Shown here one piece after another: positions 49,001-56,619 of a DNA stretch of 64,000 bases. How positions within the stretch are numbered: position 1 is the stretch's first letter; each line of letters starts with the position of its first letter. Both the position numbers and the translations under genes were made by a program. Source of the DNA: CAWAHD01 sp963781785 (GTDB taxonomy: Bacteria > Planctomycetota > Planctomycetia > Isosphaerales > Isosphaeraceae). The stretch covers positions 1,116,001 through 1,180,000 of the forward strand of contig CAWAHD010000002.1 of NCBI GenBank assembly GCA_963781785.1. The letters run 5' to 3'. The notes beneath the pieces were generated by a model. That model saw only the letters and a program-made list of their open reading frames with translations. It was not told the DNA's origin and made no database searches.

Positions 49001-49677
49001 AGAAACCCCGCCAGCGTTGGCGCCTGCTGGCCGGGTCGGCGCCACAAGCTCGCCGAATCGTCGACCGTGAGTCGGAGCCGGATTCCCTGCGCCCGCAGAT
49101 AGGCACGATAGTCAAACTCCCCCGGGTTGTTGGGACCGGCCACGCGGGCGATTTGACCCGCTGCTTCGACCGCCTGCCCGGCCTCGATCTCGCGACGATC
49201 GCCGGCGACGATCGTGACGGTGCGCCCGCAGATCGGCCGCCACTGCTTGCCGTCGCTGATCTCCGTCAGATCCAGCACGAATCGCGTGGTGACCTGCGTC
49301 CGATCTTCAGGCGAGGCGCCGAAGCCCTCGGTCGTCCGCAGCCCGAGCGTCTCGCGCACATCGCCGCGCACCCATGCTGGACTGGGCGCCTCCGCGACGG
49401 TCCATGCCAGGTCGTCATGGTCCATGTCCGACCAGCGGTAATGGTCCCAGCCCCCTCCCATCGCGGCCAACGCCGCCAGCAGGGCCAGAACGAAGATCCG
49501 TCTGCGAGGAACCGCCAGCGCCGCCACCGTCGTCGAGGCGACCGCCAGCTCGACCCAGGTTCGCGTTCCCCAGGGTTCCACAAAGCGATCGATCGCGATC
49601 CCGCACACGACCGCCGCCAGAAGTGGAACGAGCGGGGCGAGCTCCAGCCGTGCTGTCCGCTCGCGGGTTTTCGCCAT
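46048..49677 (-). CDS. comEC: ComEC/Rec2 DNA-uptake channel fused to an alpha/beta hydrolase
   Basis: The first ~550 residues hold N-terminal membrane helices, an OB-like part (GPNNPGEFDYRAYLRAQGIR) and the competence domain (TGTTHLLAISGLQLQALALA; VVGLAPSVVRATIM). A metallo-beta-lactamase domain follows: LLAVGHGLAVLIQTPGG, VFLSHADLDHYNGL (the HxDxDH metal site), LLLTGDLEQLG and LLSPHHGG. Then comes one more membrane helix (LAGILGFALGVAACLILAVT) and a complete alpha/beta hydrolase: FLHGFAESASD, LWGRSMGAAIAL (nucleophile Ser), HGTDDDLVPISEA (Asp) and GTRHNDVV (His). I start at the ATG at 49677; upstream in-frame starts at 49773 and 49758 add unlike sequence. The frame is intact over both halves, so the fusion looks real. 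Confidence 0.88.
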   Translation of the reverse strand: MAKTRERTARLELAPLVPLLAAVVCGIAIDRFVEPWGTRTWVELAVASTTVAALAVPRRRIFVLALLAALAAMGGGWDHYRWSDMDHDDLAWTVAEAPSPAWVRGDVRETLGLRTTEGFGASPEDRTQVTTRFVLDLTEISDGKQWRPICGRTVTIVAGDRREIEAGQAVEAAGQIARVAGPNNPGEFDYRAYLRAQGIRLRLTVDDSASLWRRPGQQAPTLAGFLGRVRGWSRRRLVEGLDPTVAPLAAALLLGQREGIDPEVNDAFARTGTTHLLAISGLQLQALALALLVVFRGLGLKRRPAYWIVGLAMAGYALVVGLAPSVVRATIMTTSFCLAAIAGRLDRPANTMALAALGTLAINPSYLFDIGCQLSFLAIGTLIWLVPPACALTRAQIEKIRISVFGPNRALLELERRLEPAWRTVIRRGLTWMVDGVVASTVVWLAALPLVALTFHLISPIGILLNIPLIPFTTAALLLSGLSLGLSSIWGPLGSPLAWSAGWLLKGSKAIVLWGVGQPWGHRFVVGPTFGWVLVFYALLGTAAVAATRGAGRVPTGLAGWLRGPRPWWILGAWVLAGWLLSAGIPPRPLRPAADLLAVGHGLAVLIQTPGGRNLLYDCGRLGDPSVGRRIIAPALWARGVRRIDTVFLSHADLDHYNGLTDLLDRFPIGEVRAPPGFTDAANVGASRLIDLVRSRGIPVRPIAAPECWEDAGVHFTVRHPPSGWHPEAPDNARSLVLDIAFAGHHLLLTGDLEQLGLIELLAQPSPQPPPDVLLSPHHGGRAANPDWLYEWARPRRVVVSQRRSGQGSSETLSLVERMGIPVFRTGRQGSIRMVWTGDGIIARGFLDARGQNGQAGDPALEEASSWFWPPGWRGIGTLAVASWSTASFQALAGILGFALGVAACLILAVTEIGAWALVRPRRSIRASVEPEFAGLSGAPQRAGESLMATAVDGAKLAARWFPALGADASGRTLLFLHGFAESASDLEAHRTAVLNRRGWNVASIDLRGYGRSEGLYATFGGHEADDIRVWIDLLARRVAQVDPALCFVPALWGRSMGAAIALRAASVDDRVIALVLESPLVDFELSTAVILRKRRLPFPALLARLVIRRASKLAGVPIHRPGPIESASRARCKVMIVHGTDDDLVPISEARRLADAFDSQPRWLDVPGTRHNDVVEKGADTLLFQILLFLDEAAAGTTALPTDGASSA

Positions 49678-49894
49678 GGCGGACAGAGCGCCGTAGGGCG
49701 GCGAGGGCCCTGGGGCGCCCGACCCCGGCGTTACGGGCGTTCCTCGACCGGGAAGCATGGTGCTTCGGTCCACGAATTGGCTCCGGTTTTCAGTGGACAG
49801 TGCGCGGGTGATCGAGGATTCTAGTGGGAGGGAGCTACGGGTGCCAAGCGTGCAGCCAATTCTCGACCCGCCACCTGCTCAAGGATCAACAGCC

Positions 49895-51136
49895 ATGCCC
49901 GACCATTGTCCCGGTAGCGCGGTGAGTCGCCGCCAGTTCCTGGGGGCTTCCGCCGCGGCGATTCCCTTGATCTCGGCGGTGGGCGCTGCGGGGGCGGAGC
50001 AAGGACCGCCCGCCGCCCTCGGTACCTCGCACCAGGGCGGCGATACGAAGATCCTCAGCAAACTGGCCGCACCCGGATTATATCCCGGCCAGGTCGTCGA
50101 GGTAAAAAACGGGGCGATGTGCCGTGACGGCAGACGCGACGCCGCCGCGGTCAAGACGACCCTCGACCGCGGCATGAAGGAGCTGACCGGCTCAACCGAC
50201 GCGGTCGAAGCGTGGAAGCATTTCTTCGAGCCCGGCGACGTCGTCGGCGTGAAGGTCGTCCCGAACGGGCAGCCGGAAGCCCATTCTTCGTTCGAGATTG
50301 TTCTCGAAGTCATCGAGAAGCTCAAGGCCGCCGGCGTCAAGCCCAACGACATCTTCGTTTACGACCGGTATCGCAAGGAGCTTATGACCGCGGGCTACCA
50401 CCAGATCCTGCCCCCGGGCATCCACTGGGGCGGGCTCGACCCCGAAAACGACCAGTTCCAGCTCGACTTCCCCGACTTCCGCAACGATCCGGTCGCGGGT
50501 TTCGACCACGACGCGTTCGTGTGGATGGACCTGGTTCCCTACGGCGACGATCCCAAGGACGAGCGCAAGTATCGGTCTCATCTCGGCAAGCTCATCACCA
50601 AAACTGTCAACAAGATCGTGGCGATCCCGGTCGTCAAGGACCACGGATCCGCGGGAGTGACCGGCGCCCTCAAGAATATGAGCCACGGCTCGGTCAACAA
50701 CGTGGCGCGGTCGCACAGCAACACGTTTACCAACGTCTGCAACCAGTTCATTCCTCAGGTCGTCACCCACCCCACGATCCGCCAGAAATTCGTGCTGCAC
50801 ATCATGGACGGCATTCGCGGCGTCTACCAGGGGGGGCCGTTCTCGAGAGAACATGGCAAATGGACCTGGGAACACAACGCGATCTTCTTCGCGACCGATC
50901 CGGTGGCGCTTGACCACGTCGAGTGGGACTTGATTGATGCCCAGCGCGCGAAACAGAAGCTGCCGCCGGTCGCGGCTTCCGGAAAAAGCGCCATCGACCC
51001 ACTCGGGTCCGAGGGGTTTGACGTGCGCCAGCCCCAGCACATCGCGCTGGCCGGTGCGCTGGGCATGGGTTACTTCGACCATAAATCACGCAAGGGACGG
51101 CGTTTTTCGATCCAGCATCGTATCGTGAGCGTCTGA
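49895..51136 (+). CDS. Tat-exported DUF362 protein
   Basis: About 413 residues with a twin-arginine signal (SRRQFLGASAAAIPLISAVG). The body has the DUF362 pattern: FFEPGDVVGVKVVPNG, KLKAAGVKPNDIFVYDRY, IVAIPVVKDHGSAGVTGALK, NMSHGSVNN and HIMDGIRGVYQGGP. DUF362 proteins are related to iron-sulfur-containing proteins, but no ferredoxin-type cysteine cluster is seen here. Tat export suggests folding with a cofactor. Start ATG at 49895, chosen because it places the Tat motif at residue ~11. It is followed 16 bases later by the ABC transporter genes, so it may be their operon partner. Confidence 0.8.
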   Translation: MPDHCPGSAVSRRQFLGASAAAIPLISAVGAAGAEQGPPAALGTSHQGGDTKILSKLAAPGLYPGQVVEVKNGAMCRDGRRDAAAVKTTLDRGMKELTGSTDAVEAWKHFFEPGDVVGVKVVPNGQPEAHSSFEIVLEVIEKLKAAGVKPNDIFVYDRYRKELMTAGYHQILPPGIHWGGLDPENDQFQLDFPDFRNDPVAGFDHDAFVWMDLVPYGDDPKDERKYRSHLGKLITKTVNKIVAIPVVKDHGSAGVTGALKNMSHGSVNNVARSHSNTFTNVCNQFIPQVVTHPTIRQKFVLHIMDGIRGVYQGGPFSREHGKWTWEHNAIFFATDPVALDHVEWDLIDAQRAKQKLPPVAASGKSAIDPLGSEGFDVRQPQHIALAGALGMGYFDHKSRKGRRFSIQHRIVSV

Positions 51137-51152
51137 CTGACACCTGCGCGCC

Positions 51153-51866
51153 ATGTCATTCTCCGGCCCATCGAATGGTGAACCTGCCGATCCGATCGCG
51201 GTCCGAGTCGAGGACCTGGTGAAGAGCTACGGCGCCTCGGAATCGCGGGTCGTCGCGCTCCGGGGGGTCTCGCTCGAGATCAGGCGAGGGGAGCGGGTCG
51301 CCCTCCTCGGCAAGTCGGGCTCGGGGAAGTCGACTCTCCTGAACCTGATAGGAGGGCTCGACAGGCCCGATTCTGGACACATCTCAGGCGGTGGACGCGA
51401 TGTCGCCCTGATGACGGCCAATCAGCTCGCGGCGTACCGGTTGACCACGGTGGGAATGATCTTCCAGGCGTATAACCTGATCCAGTCCCGGACGGCCCTG
51501 GAGAACGTCGAGCTGCCGATGATCCTGGCAGGCCGCTCCCGGCTCGACCGGCGGCGCGCAGCCAGGGCCGCGCTCGAGGCGGTCGGCCTCGGCGAGCGAC
51601 TGGGCCACCGGCCGGATCAGCTTTCGGGAGGTGAGCATCAGAGGGTGGCGATTGCCCGCGCCCTCGTCAATCATCCCGACATTCTGCTGGCCGATGAGCC
51701 GACGGGCAACCTCGACTCGGCGACGTCCTCCGAAATCATGGAAATGCTGCTCGGAGCACTCGAGAAGGCCGGCACGACGCTCATCATGGTGACCCACGAC
51801 GACGAGCTCGCCCGGCAGGCGACCAGCCGCATCGTGCGGCTGAAAGATGGGCAGATCGTTTCATGA
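51153..51866 (+). CDS. ABC transporter ATP-binding protein, MacB/LolD type
   Basis: A 237-residue ATPase with Walker A LLGKSGSGKSTLLN, Q-loop AYNLIQSRTALENVELP, signature LSGGEHQRVAIARAL, Walker B ILLADEPTGNLDS and the H-loop MVTHD. This subgroup works with FtsX-like permeases in lipoprotein release or export of peptides and drugs. The TGA overlaps the ATG of the permease gene (51863), so the two are stoichiometrically coupled. Confidence 0.93.
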   Translation: MSFSGPSNGEPADPIAVRVEDLVKSYGASESRVVALRGVSLEIRRGERVALLGKSGSGKSTLLNLIGGLDRPDSGHISGGGRDVALMTANQLAAYRLTTVGMIFQAYNLIQSRTALENVELPMILAGRSRLDRRRAARAALEAVGLGERLGHRPDQLSGGEHQRVAIARALVNHPDILLADEPTGNLDSATSSEIMEMLLGALEKAGTTLIMVTHDDELARQATSRIVRLKDGQIVS

Positions 51867-53452
51867 CCTCGATCCGCCCCAAGCCTCACGGGATCCGAGC
51901 GGCCGACCTCCTCGGCCTGGCGTTCTCGGCGCTAACGCAACAAAAAGTCCGCACGATCCTCACGATCGTTGGCGTCGTGATCGGAACCTTTGCGCTGGTC
52001 CTCAGCCTGTCGGTGGGCAGGGGGGTGGACCAGGCGATCGTGGCTCTGTTCCACCAGGACGATCGCCTGCGCAAGATTTCCGTCAACGAGAATTACGCAA
52101 TCCCCCCCCAGGAAGTGCCCGCCGCCGAGCGCGAGCCCAAAGGAGCGATGAGCGAGGCCAAGCGCCAGCGCATCCGCATGGCCCTGGTGCGGGACTGGGG
52201 AATGCACCACGGCCGCCCGCAGCGCAACGCTCTCACGCCCGAGGCGATGGCTCGACTCCTTGCGCTCAACCACGTCGAGCGGGTCGAGCCCACCAGCAGG
52301 ATCGACGGGAAGGCAGCCCTGGACGGCAAGGACTACCCGGTGGTCGCGGTCTCCGTCCCGCTCAAAGCCGAGTTCCTGCGACCGAGACTGCTGGCGGGGC
52401 GGCTGTTCACCGCCGACGACGGCCGTGCGGCGATCGTCCATGAATACCTGCTCTATCGCCTGGGCTTGGTGGGTGATGAGGAAGCCGCCGCCGCCCTGGG
52501 TCGGAGCCTGCACCTGGAGTACGAGTCCAATCCGCAGGGAGTCCTGGACCTGCCTCAGTTCCTGTCGTTCGGAGACGACAAGCTCAGCGACACGGAGATC
52601 CGCGCGCTCCAGCCGGCGCTCAAACGGCTGGCCTTCCTGGCCCGGCTCTTGCCGGCTTCACAAGCGGAGAAGAGCGCGCTCAAGAAACTCTTCGAGCGGT
52701 TCACGACCACGACGAGCAAGCCCATCCGCACCTATTCCGAGCAATTCACGATCGTCGGCATCGTGCGCGAGCTGACCGAAAAGGACGAGAAACCCGGTCC
52801 ATTCGCCAACTGGAGTGCCCAGACCGCCGAGGTCCTCTTACCCCCGCCTGCGTCGGCCGAATTCTCTCTGCGTGATCCGGATCAACGCGAGCGAGGCTTC
52901 CTGCAGTTCGTGGTCACGGTCGACCACGAAGACCATGTGAAGGAGGTGACCGAGCGGATCGAGGGGCTGGGGCTCGCGCAGTTCTCGCTGGTCGAGTTCA
53001 TCAGCACCGTGCGGATGAACGTGCTCATGATCACCTTCGCCACCGCGTTCGTCGCCATCGTGGCCCTGGTGGTCGCGGCGGTGGGGATCACCAACACGAT
53101 GATCATGAGCGTACTGGAACGAACCCACGAGATCGGCGTGATGAAAGCCCTGGGGGCCAGAGATCGGCACATCGTGCTGATCTTCCTGGTGGAAGGGGTC
53201 GTTCTGGGCGCCGTCGGCAGCAGCCTGGGCCTGGCGCTGGGATGGCTGGCGTCGTTTCCGGGCGAAGCGATCGCCACGTCGATCATCGAGCATCAGAACG
53301 AAGTTCCGCTCAAGGGAACGCTGTTCGTATTCCCGCCGTGGTTAGTCTTCGGGGTTCCGCTGCTGGTGTGCCTGATCACGATCCTCGCGGCACTTTATCC
53401 CGCCGTCCGGGCGGCGCGGGTCGACCCGGTCACCTCGCTGAGGCACGAATGA
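51863..53452 (+). CDS. ABC transporter permease, MacB/FtsX type
   Basis: A 529-residue permease. The N-terminal helix TILTIVGVVIGTFALVLSLS is followed by a large extracytoplasmic MacB-PCD-like domain (residues ~55-370). The FtsX core comes at the C-terminus: three helices around ALVVAAVGITNTMIMSVLER, THEIGVMKALGARDRHI and LYPAVRAARVDPVTSLRHE. The final -P-x-x-x-L-R segment is typical. Together with the ATPase it forms a mechanotransmission-type transporter. No MacA-like adaptor gene is in the window. Confidence 0.9.
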   Translation: MTSIRPKPHGIRAADLLGLAFSALTQQKVRTILTIVGVVIGTFALVLSLSVGRGVDQAIVALFHQDDRLRKISVNENYAIPPQEVPAAEREPKGAMSEAKRQRIRMALVRDWGMHHGRPQRNALTPEAMARLLALNHVERVEPTSRIDGKAALDGKDYPVVAVSVPLKAEFLRPRLLAGRLFTADDGRAAIVHEYLLYRLGLVGDEEAAAALGRSLHLEYESNPQGVLDLPQFLSFGDDKLSDTEIRALQPALKRLAFLARLLPASQAEKSALKKLFERFTTTTSKPIRTYSEQFTIVGIVRELTEKDEKPGPFANWSAQTAEVLLPPPASAEFSLRDPDQRERGFLQFVVTVDHEDHVKEVTERIEGLGLAQFSLVEFISTVRMNVLMITFATAFVAIVALVVAAVGITNTMIMSVLERTHEIGVMKALGARDRHIVLIFLVEGVVLGAVGSSLGLALGWLASFPGEAIATSIIEHQNEVPLKGTLFVFPPWLVFGVPLLVCLITILAALYPAVRAARVDPVTSLRHE

Positions 53453-53474
53453 ACAAAGATTGGGCCGCTTTCGT

Positions 53475-54365
53475 TCACGCCGCGCCGTCGCGCGGGATGG
53501 GAAGGGAGGCCGCCGGCGGTGGGCAGGTGGGCAGGATGATGGTGAACACCGAGCCCTCGCCGAGCCGGCTCTCGGCGCGCAGGCGGCCGCGGTGGGCCTC
53601 CACCAGGTCTCGGCAGACCGCCAGCCCCAAGCCGGTGCCTCCCTGTCCGGAAGAATCCGGCCCGCTCTTGGTGGAATAGAACGGTTCGAAAATCCGCCGC
53701 AGGTCTTGGGGCGCGATGCCCACGCCGCTGTCGCCAACGCTCAGCTCGGCGACCCGACCGGTGCGATCCACCCCCACGCGAAGACGAATGGTCCCCCCGT
53801 CGGACATCGCCTGCCGCGCGTTGATCAAGAGGTTGATCAGCACCTGCTGAATCTGTGCCGGGTTCACCCGCGCGTAGGGTTTGCCGAAGATCTTGAGCTC
53901 GAGCCGGACTCGGTGACGCGCGAGGTCTTTCTTGACGAGCAGGGCGACTTCCTCGACGAGTTTCGCCAGGTCCGCCGGCTCGCGGAGATCCCGACTGCCC
54001 ACGCGCGACAGGCCCAGCATGCCGCGCGTGATCTCCGCAGCACGCAGCGAGGCTTCGACGATCTGCGCGAGCGCCCGCTCGCGGTAGGCCGGATCCGGAT
54101 TCCGCAGCCCGAGCTTGGCATAGTTGAGAATCGGTGTGAGCGCGTTGTTGAGCTCGTGAAAGACGCTGCCGGCCAGAACTCCCAGCGTGCTGATCCGCTG
54201 GAGTGCAATCACCTGCCGGCGTAACGACTCGACAGTCGTCCGCAGCTCCGCCACCAGCTCGCCGGGCGCATCACCGGAAAAGTCCGCCGGTGCCGGAAGC
54301 TGCCGTCCCTCTCGTGTTTGCAAGGGTGCCGGCGGTCCAGCCGGGATCCTGCGAGTTTCGGCCAT
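53475..54365 (-). CDS. Sensor histidine kinase, cytoplasmic
   Basis: About 296 residues. HisKA: GVLAGSVFHELNNALTPILN with the phospho-acceptor His; then the ATPase domain with INLLINARQAM (N box), VGDSGVGIAPQDLRRIFEPF (G1/F box) and GGTGLGLAVCRDLVEAH (G2). No membrane helix or sensory domain beyond ~50 N-terminal residues, and no response regulator gene adjacent. The ATG at 54365 is chosen; the longer frame upstream (to 54635) is rich in unlikely sequence. It converges on the permease gene. Such orphan NtrB-like kinases may serve regulators elsewhere. Confidence 0.87.
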   Translation of the reverse strand: MAETRRIPAGPPAPLQTREGRQLPAPADFSGDAPGELVAELRTTVESLRRQVIALQRISTLGVLAGSVFHELNNALTPILNYAKLGLRNPDPAYRERALAQIVEASLRAAEITRGMLGLSRVGSRDLREPADLAKLVEEVALLVKKDLARHRVRLELKIFGKPYARVNPAQIQQVLINLLINARQAMSDGGTIRLRVGVDRTGRVAELSVGDSGVGIAPQDLRRIFEPFYSTKSGPDSSGQGGTGLGLAVCRDLVEAHRGRLRAESRLGEGSVFTIILPTCPPPAASLPIPRDGAA

Positions 54366-54649
54366 GGATTCCCAACCCCCGTCGAGCTCTACCCTGATCG
54401 CGTCGACCGCCCCAACTGAGGGTATCGACCGCTTTCCCAGGCAGAATGAGCCCGACGTCCCGGCCGCCGTTGCGCTGGTACGACAGGGCGGGTTGGTGTG
54501 GATGAGACGGCCTGCCCGCGGTGACTCCCGCGCCAATTCGCCGTCGATTCCCCGCGGTCTCCCGGAGGGGCGGTGCCGATCTACTTTGCCGATCCCGCGA
54601 GATCCGGACAAACGGGAGGTTCGCGATTTCACCACGGCAGCCGGGCGAG

Positions 54650-55810
54650 TCAGGGGCGATGATTGGCGTCGAGTGCCACTTTCGGTCTGGGAGAAAGGCT
54701 CCAGGGAAAGAGACGCAGACCGTTGCCGGGGATGACTCGGGGAACGGAGCTCAAGTCAGATCCGACGATGGGCTGAATGACCTTCTTGCCGTCGCTCCAG
54801 AATCCCAGGTGGCGGAACCGTTCGTCGTCGCGCGTGACGTCATCGAGAGTCTGTCCGTGGAACGCCGCGTCCATGGTGACGTCGGCCATCCGCCAGAATC
54901 CCGCGCGGTCGAGCGCATTCACGTCCCCCAAACTCATCTGGAGCGAGCGGAACAGCCCCTCGCCATTATCGAGCCGGTGGTGTACGCCCGTGGGCGCGGT
55001 GTGTTCGGCGATCAATGCGGGGACACCGTGGCGGTCGGACCGGAACAGGATGAATCGCTTCCGCGCTTTGGGGATGGCCGATGCGGCGGCGAAGATCTGG
55101 CGGCCGCGCAGGTCGCCGACGACCACGTCCTCTTCGCCGACCATGACGATCATGAGGGTGGTGGCGGGAATGCGGGACAGGACCGGCTCGGGCGTGGGTA
55201 CCACCTCCCCCGGCATCGCCGCAACCACGGCCTGAGGCAGAGGCAGCTCGGAGTGCGGGTCCGAGGCGACGGCCGCAATCTGAGCCGCCAGGTTTCCTCC
55301 CGCCGAGTGGCCGATCAAGGCGAACCGCAACGGGTCCGGCCGGACGTGATCGACCCCATCATGCAAGACGACCAGTGCATCGCGGATCGCCGCCAAGGCG
55401 TTGGGCAGGAAATCCTGCGGGAGCGTGCCCACGTCATTCTGATAGCGAGGGAAGATGACGATTTTCCCATCGCGCACCAGGTGGTCGATCCAGGCCCCGT
55501 AGAATCCCGGGTTCACCGCAAACCAACCGTGCAGGAAGACCACGACGGGCGCCCGCCCGTCGGGCTTGGGCATGTCGGGCTCGAACAGCCAGTACGACCG
55601 GGGGCCTTGCCCGATCTCGTAGCGCCTGACCTCGTGATGGGCCGTCTCGGCTTCGGCTTCGCGCTGACGGCCATCGCCACACGTGGATCCCCCGGCGTCC
55701 GGCTGCTGGGCATGCAGTTGGCACAGGGCGCCCAGGCCGAGCACGGCGTAGAGCCCTATCCCGCACGCGACGGCTTTTTGACTCGTTCCGCTCGACGGTT
55801 TGCGCACCAT
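54650..55810 (-). CDS. Exported alpha/beta hydrolase, lipase/chlorophyllase-like
   Basis: About 386 residues from the ATG at 55810, with a signal peptide (CGIGLYAVLGLGALCQLHA). Alpha/beta-hydrolase marks are VVVFLHGWFAVNPGFYGAW (oxyanion-hole HGW), ALIGHSAGGNLAAQIAA (nucleophile elbow) and TTLMIVMVGEEDVVVGDLRG (acid strand). A later His in the RSDRHGVPALIAEH part may complete the triad. Likely a secreted esterase or lipase; substrate unknown. 54366-54649 and 55811-56063 show no genes. Confidence 0.78.
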   Translation of the reverse strand: MVRKPSSGTSQKAVACGIGLYAVLGLGALCQLHAQQPDAGGSTCGDGRQREAEAETAHHEVRRYEIGQGPRSYWLFEPDMPKPDGRAPVVVFLHGWFAVNPGFYGAWIDHLVRDGKIVIFPRYQNDVGTLPQDFLPNALAAIRDALVVLHDGVDHVRPDPLRFALIGHSAGGNLAAQIAAVASDPHSELPLPQAVVAAMPGEVVPTPEPVLSRIPATTLMIVMVGEEDVVVGDLRGRQIFAAASAIPKARKRFILFRSDRHGVPALIAEHTAPTGVHHRLDNGEGLFRSLQMSLGDVNALDRAGFWRMADVTMDAAFHGQTLDDVTRDDERFRHLGFWSDGKKVIQPIVGSDLSSVPRVIPGNGLRLFPWSLSPRPKVALDANHRP

Positions 55811-56063
55811 GACCCACCAGCCCTCAACATCCTTGTTCGAGGCCGTACCCGTAGCGGGAAAGCGACACAGTTTCGCTTTATCACCTGGAAAGTCAATGCC
55901 GCCTGCCCAATGTCCGAAAAGTCCGACGCCCAGGACCAGTATCCGGTCCAATCGGACAAGCGCACCTCATCATCGATGCCAGCGTGATGCGGTGCTCAAA
56001 ACAGACTCTCGGACCCGAACGGCCTCAGCTCACCCACAAGAAGACTAGGACACGCCGGTATTT

Positions 56064-56157
56064 GTAGGTCAGGCTTTCCAGCCTGACTCTTCGGGACGTC
56101 AGGCTGGAAAGCCTGACCTACGCCGTTCGGGACGTCAGGCTGGAAAGCCGGACCTAC
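56064..56157. repeat. REP-like palindromes, three copies
   Basis: One forward copy (56064-56087, GTAGGTCAGGCTTTCCAGCC plus TGAC) and two inverted copies (56098-56121; 56134-56157, the last with one change, GCCGGACC). Same family as at 32719-32914. The mixed orientation could form a larger stem. They lie between the hydrolase gene and the exosortase locus. Confidence 0.88.
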
Positions 56158-56433
56158 GCCATAATGGGCGTTGCAATACGAGCGATCGTGATGGAACGTG
56201 ACGACCCCAGCCCGAACGAGCGGGATATCCGCAACAAGCGTTGCCCGATCGCCACGCGGCGTCTGAGATCCTGGCGGTTTTATTTGACCGACTCATGTTC
56301 TCCCCTAAAGTTCAGCAACGGCTTATTCGGAACGGATCCCGGTCGGATCGATGAGCCTGCGGGATATTGTTGTCGGTTTCGGCTCAGCGCGGGCTTCGTT
56401 CGGGCCGGTCTCTTTTCGCCAGAGGTTTTGACG

Positions 56434-56619
56434 ATGCGAAACGGTGTACGGAAGTGTGTGTCGACAGTGATCGGTTTCGCGCTGGTTTTGAGCGCCTTCT
56501 CGGCACCGGCATGGGCAGGCATCCACGTCCCCGAGATGGACGCCGGTACGGCGACGAGCGCCGTCGCCTTGCTCTCCGGCGGTTTCCTGCTGATCGCCGG
56601 CCGCGCTCGCCGCAAATGA
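56434..56619 (+). CDS. VPEID-CTERM-like minimal exosortase substrate
   Basis: Only 61 residues: a signal peptide (STVIGFALVLSAFSAPAWAG), then almost at once the sorting signal VPEMD (residues 32-36), a hydrophobic helix (AVALLSGGFLLIAG) and the basic tail RARRK. This fits the VPEID-CTERM domain, with Met for Ile. If both signals are cut, only a few residues would remain, so the product is a tiny peptide or a helix-type lipid-like anchor. AGAGG precedes the ATG at 56434. Its TGA overlaps the ATG of exosortase E (ATGA at 56616-56619), so the two are coupled. Confidence 0.8.
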   Translation: MRNGVRKCVSTVIGFALVLSAFSAPAWAGIHVPEMDAGTATSAVALLSGGFLLIAGRARRK

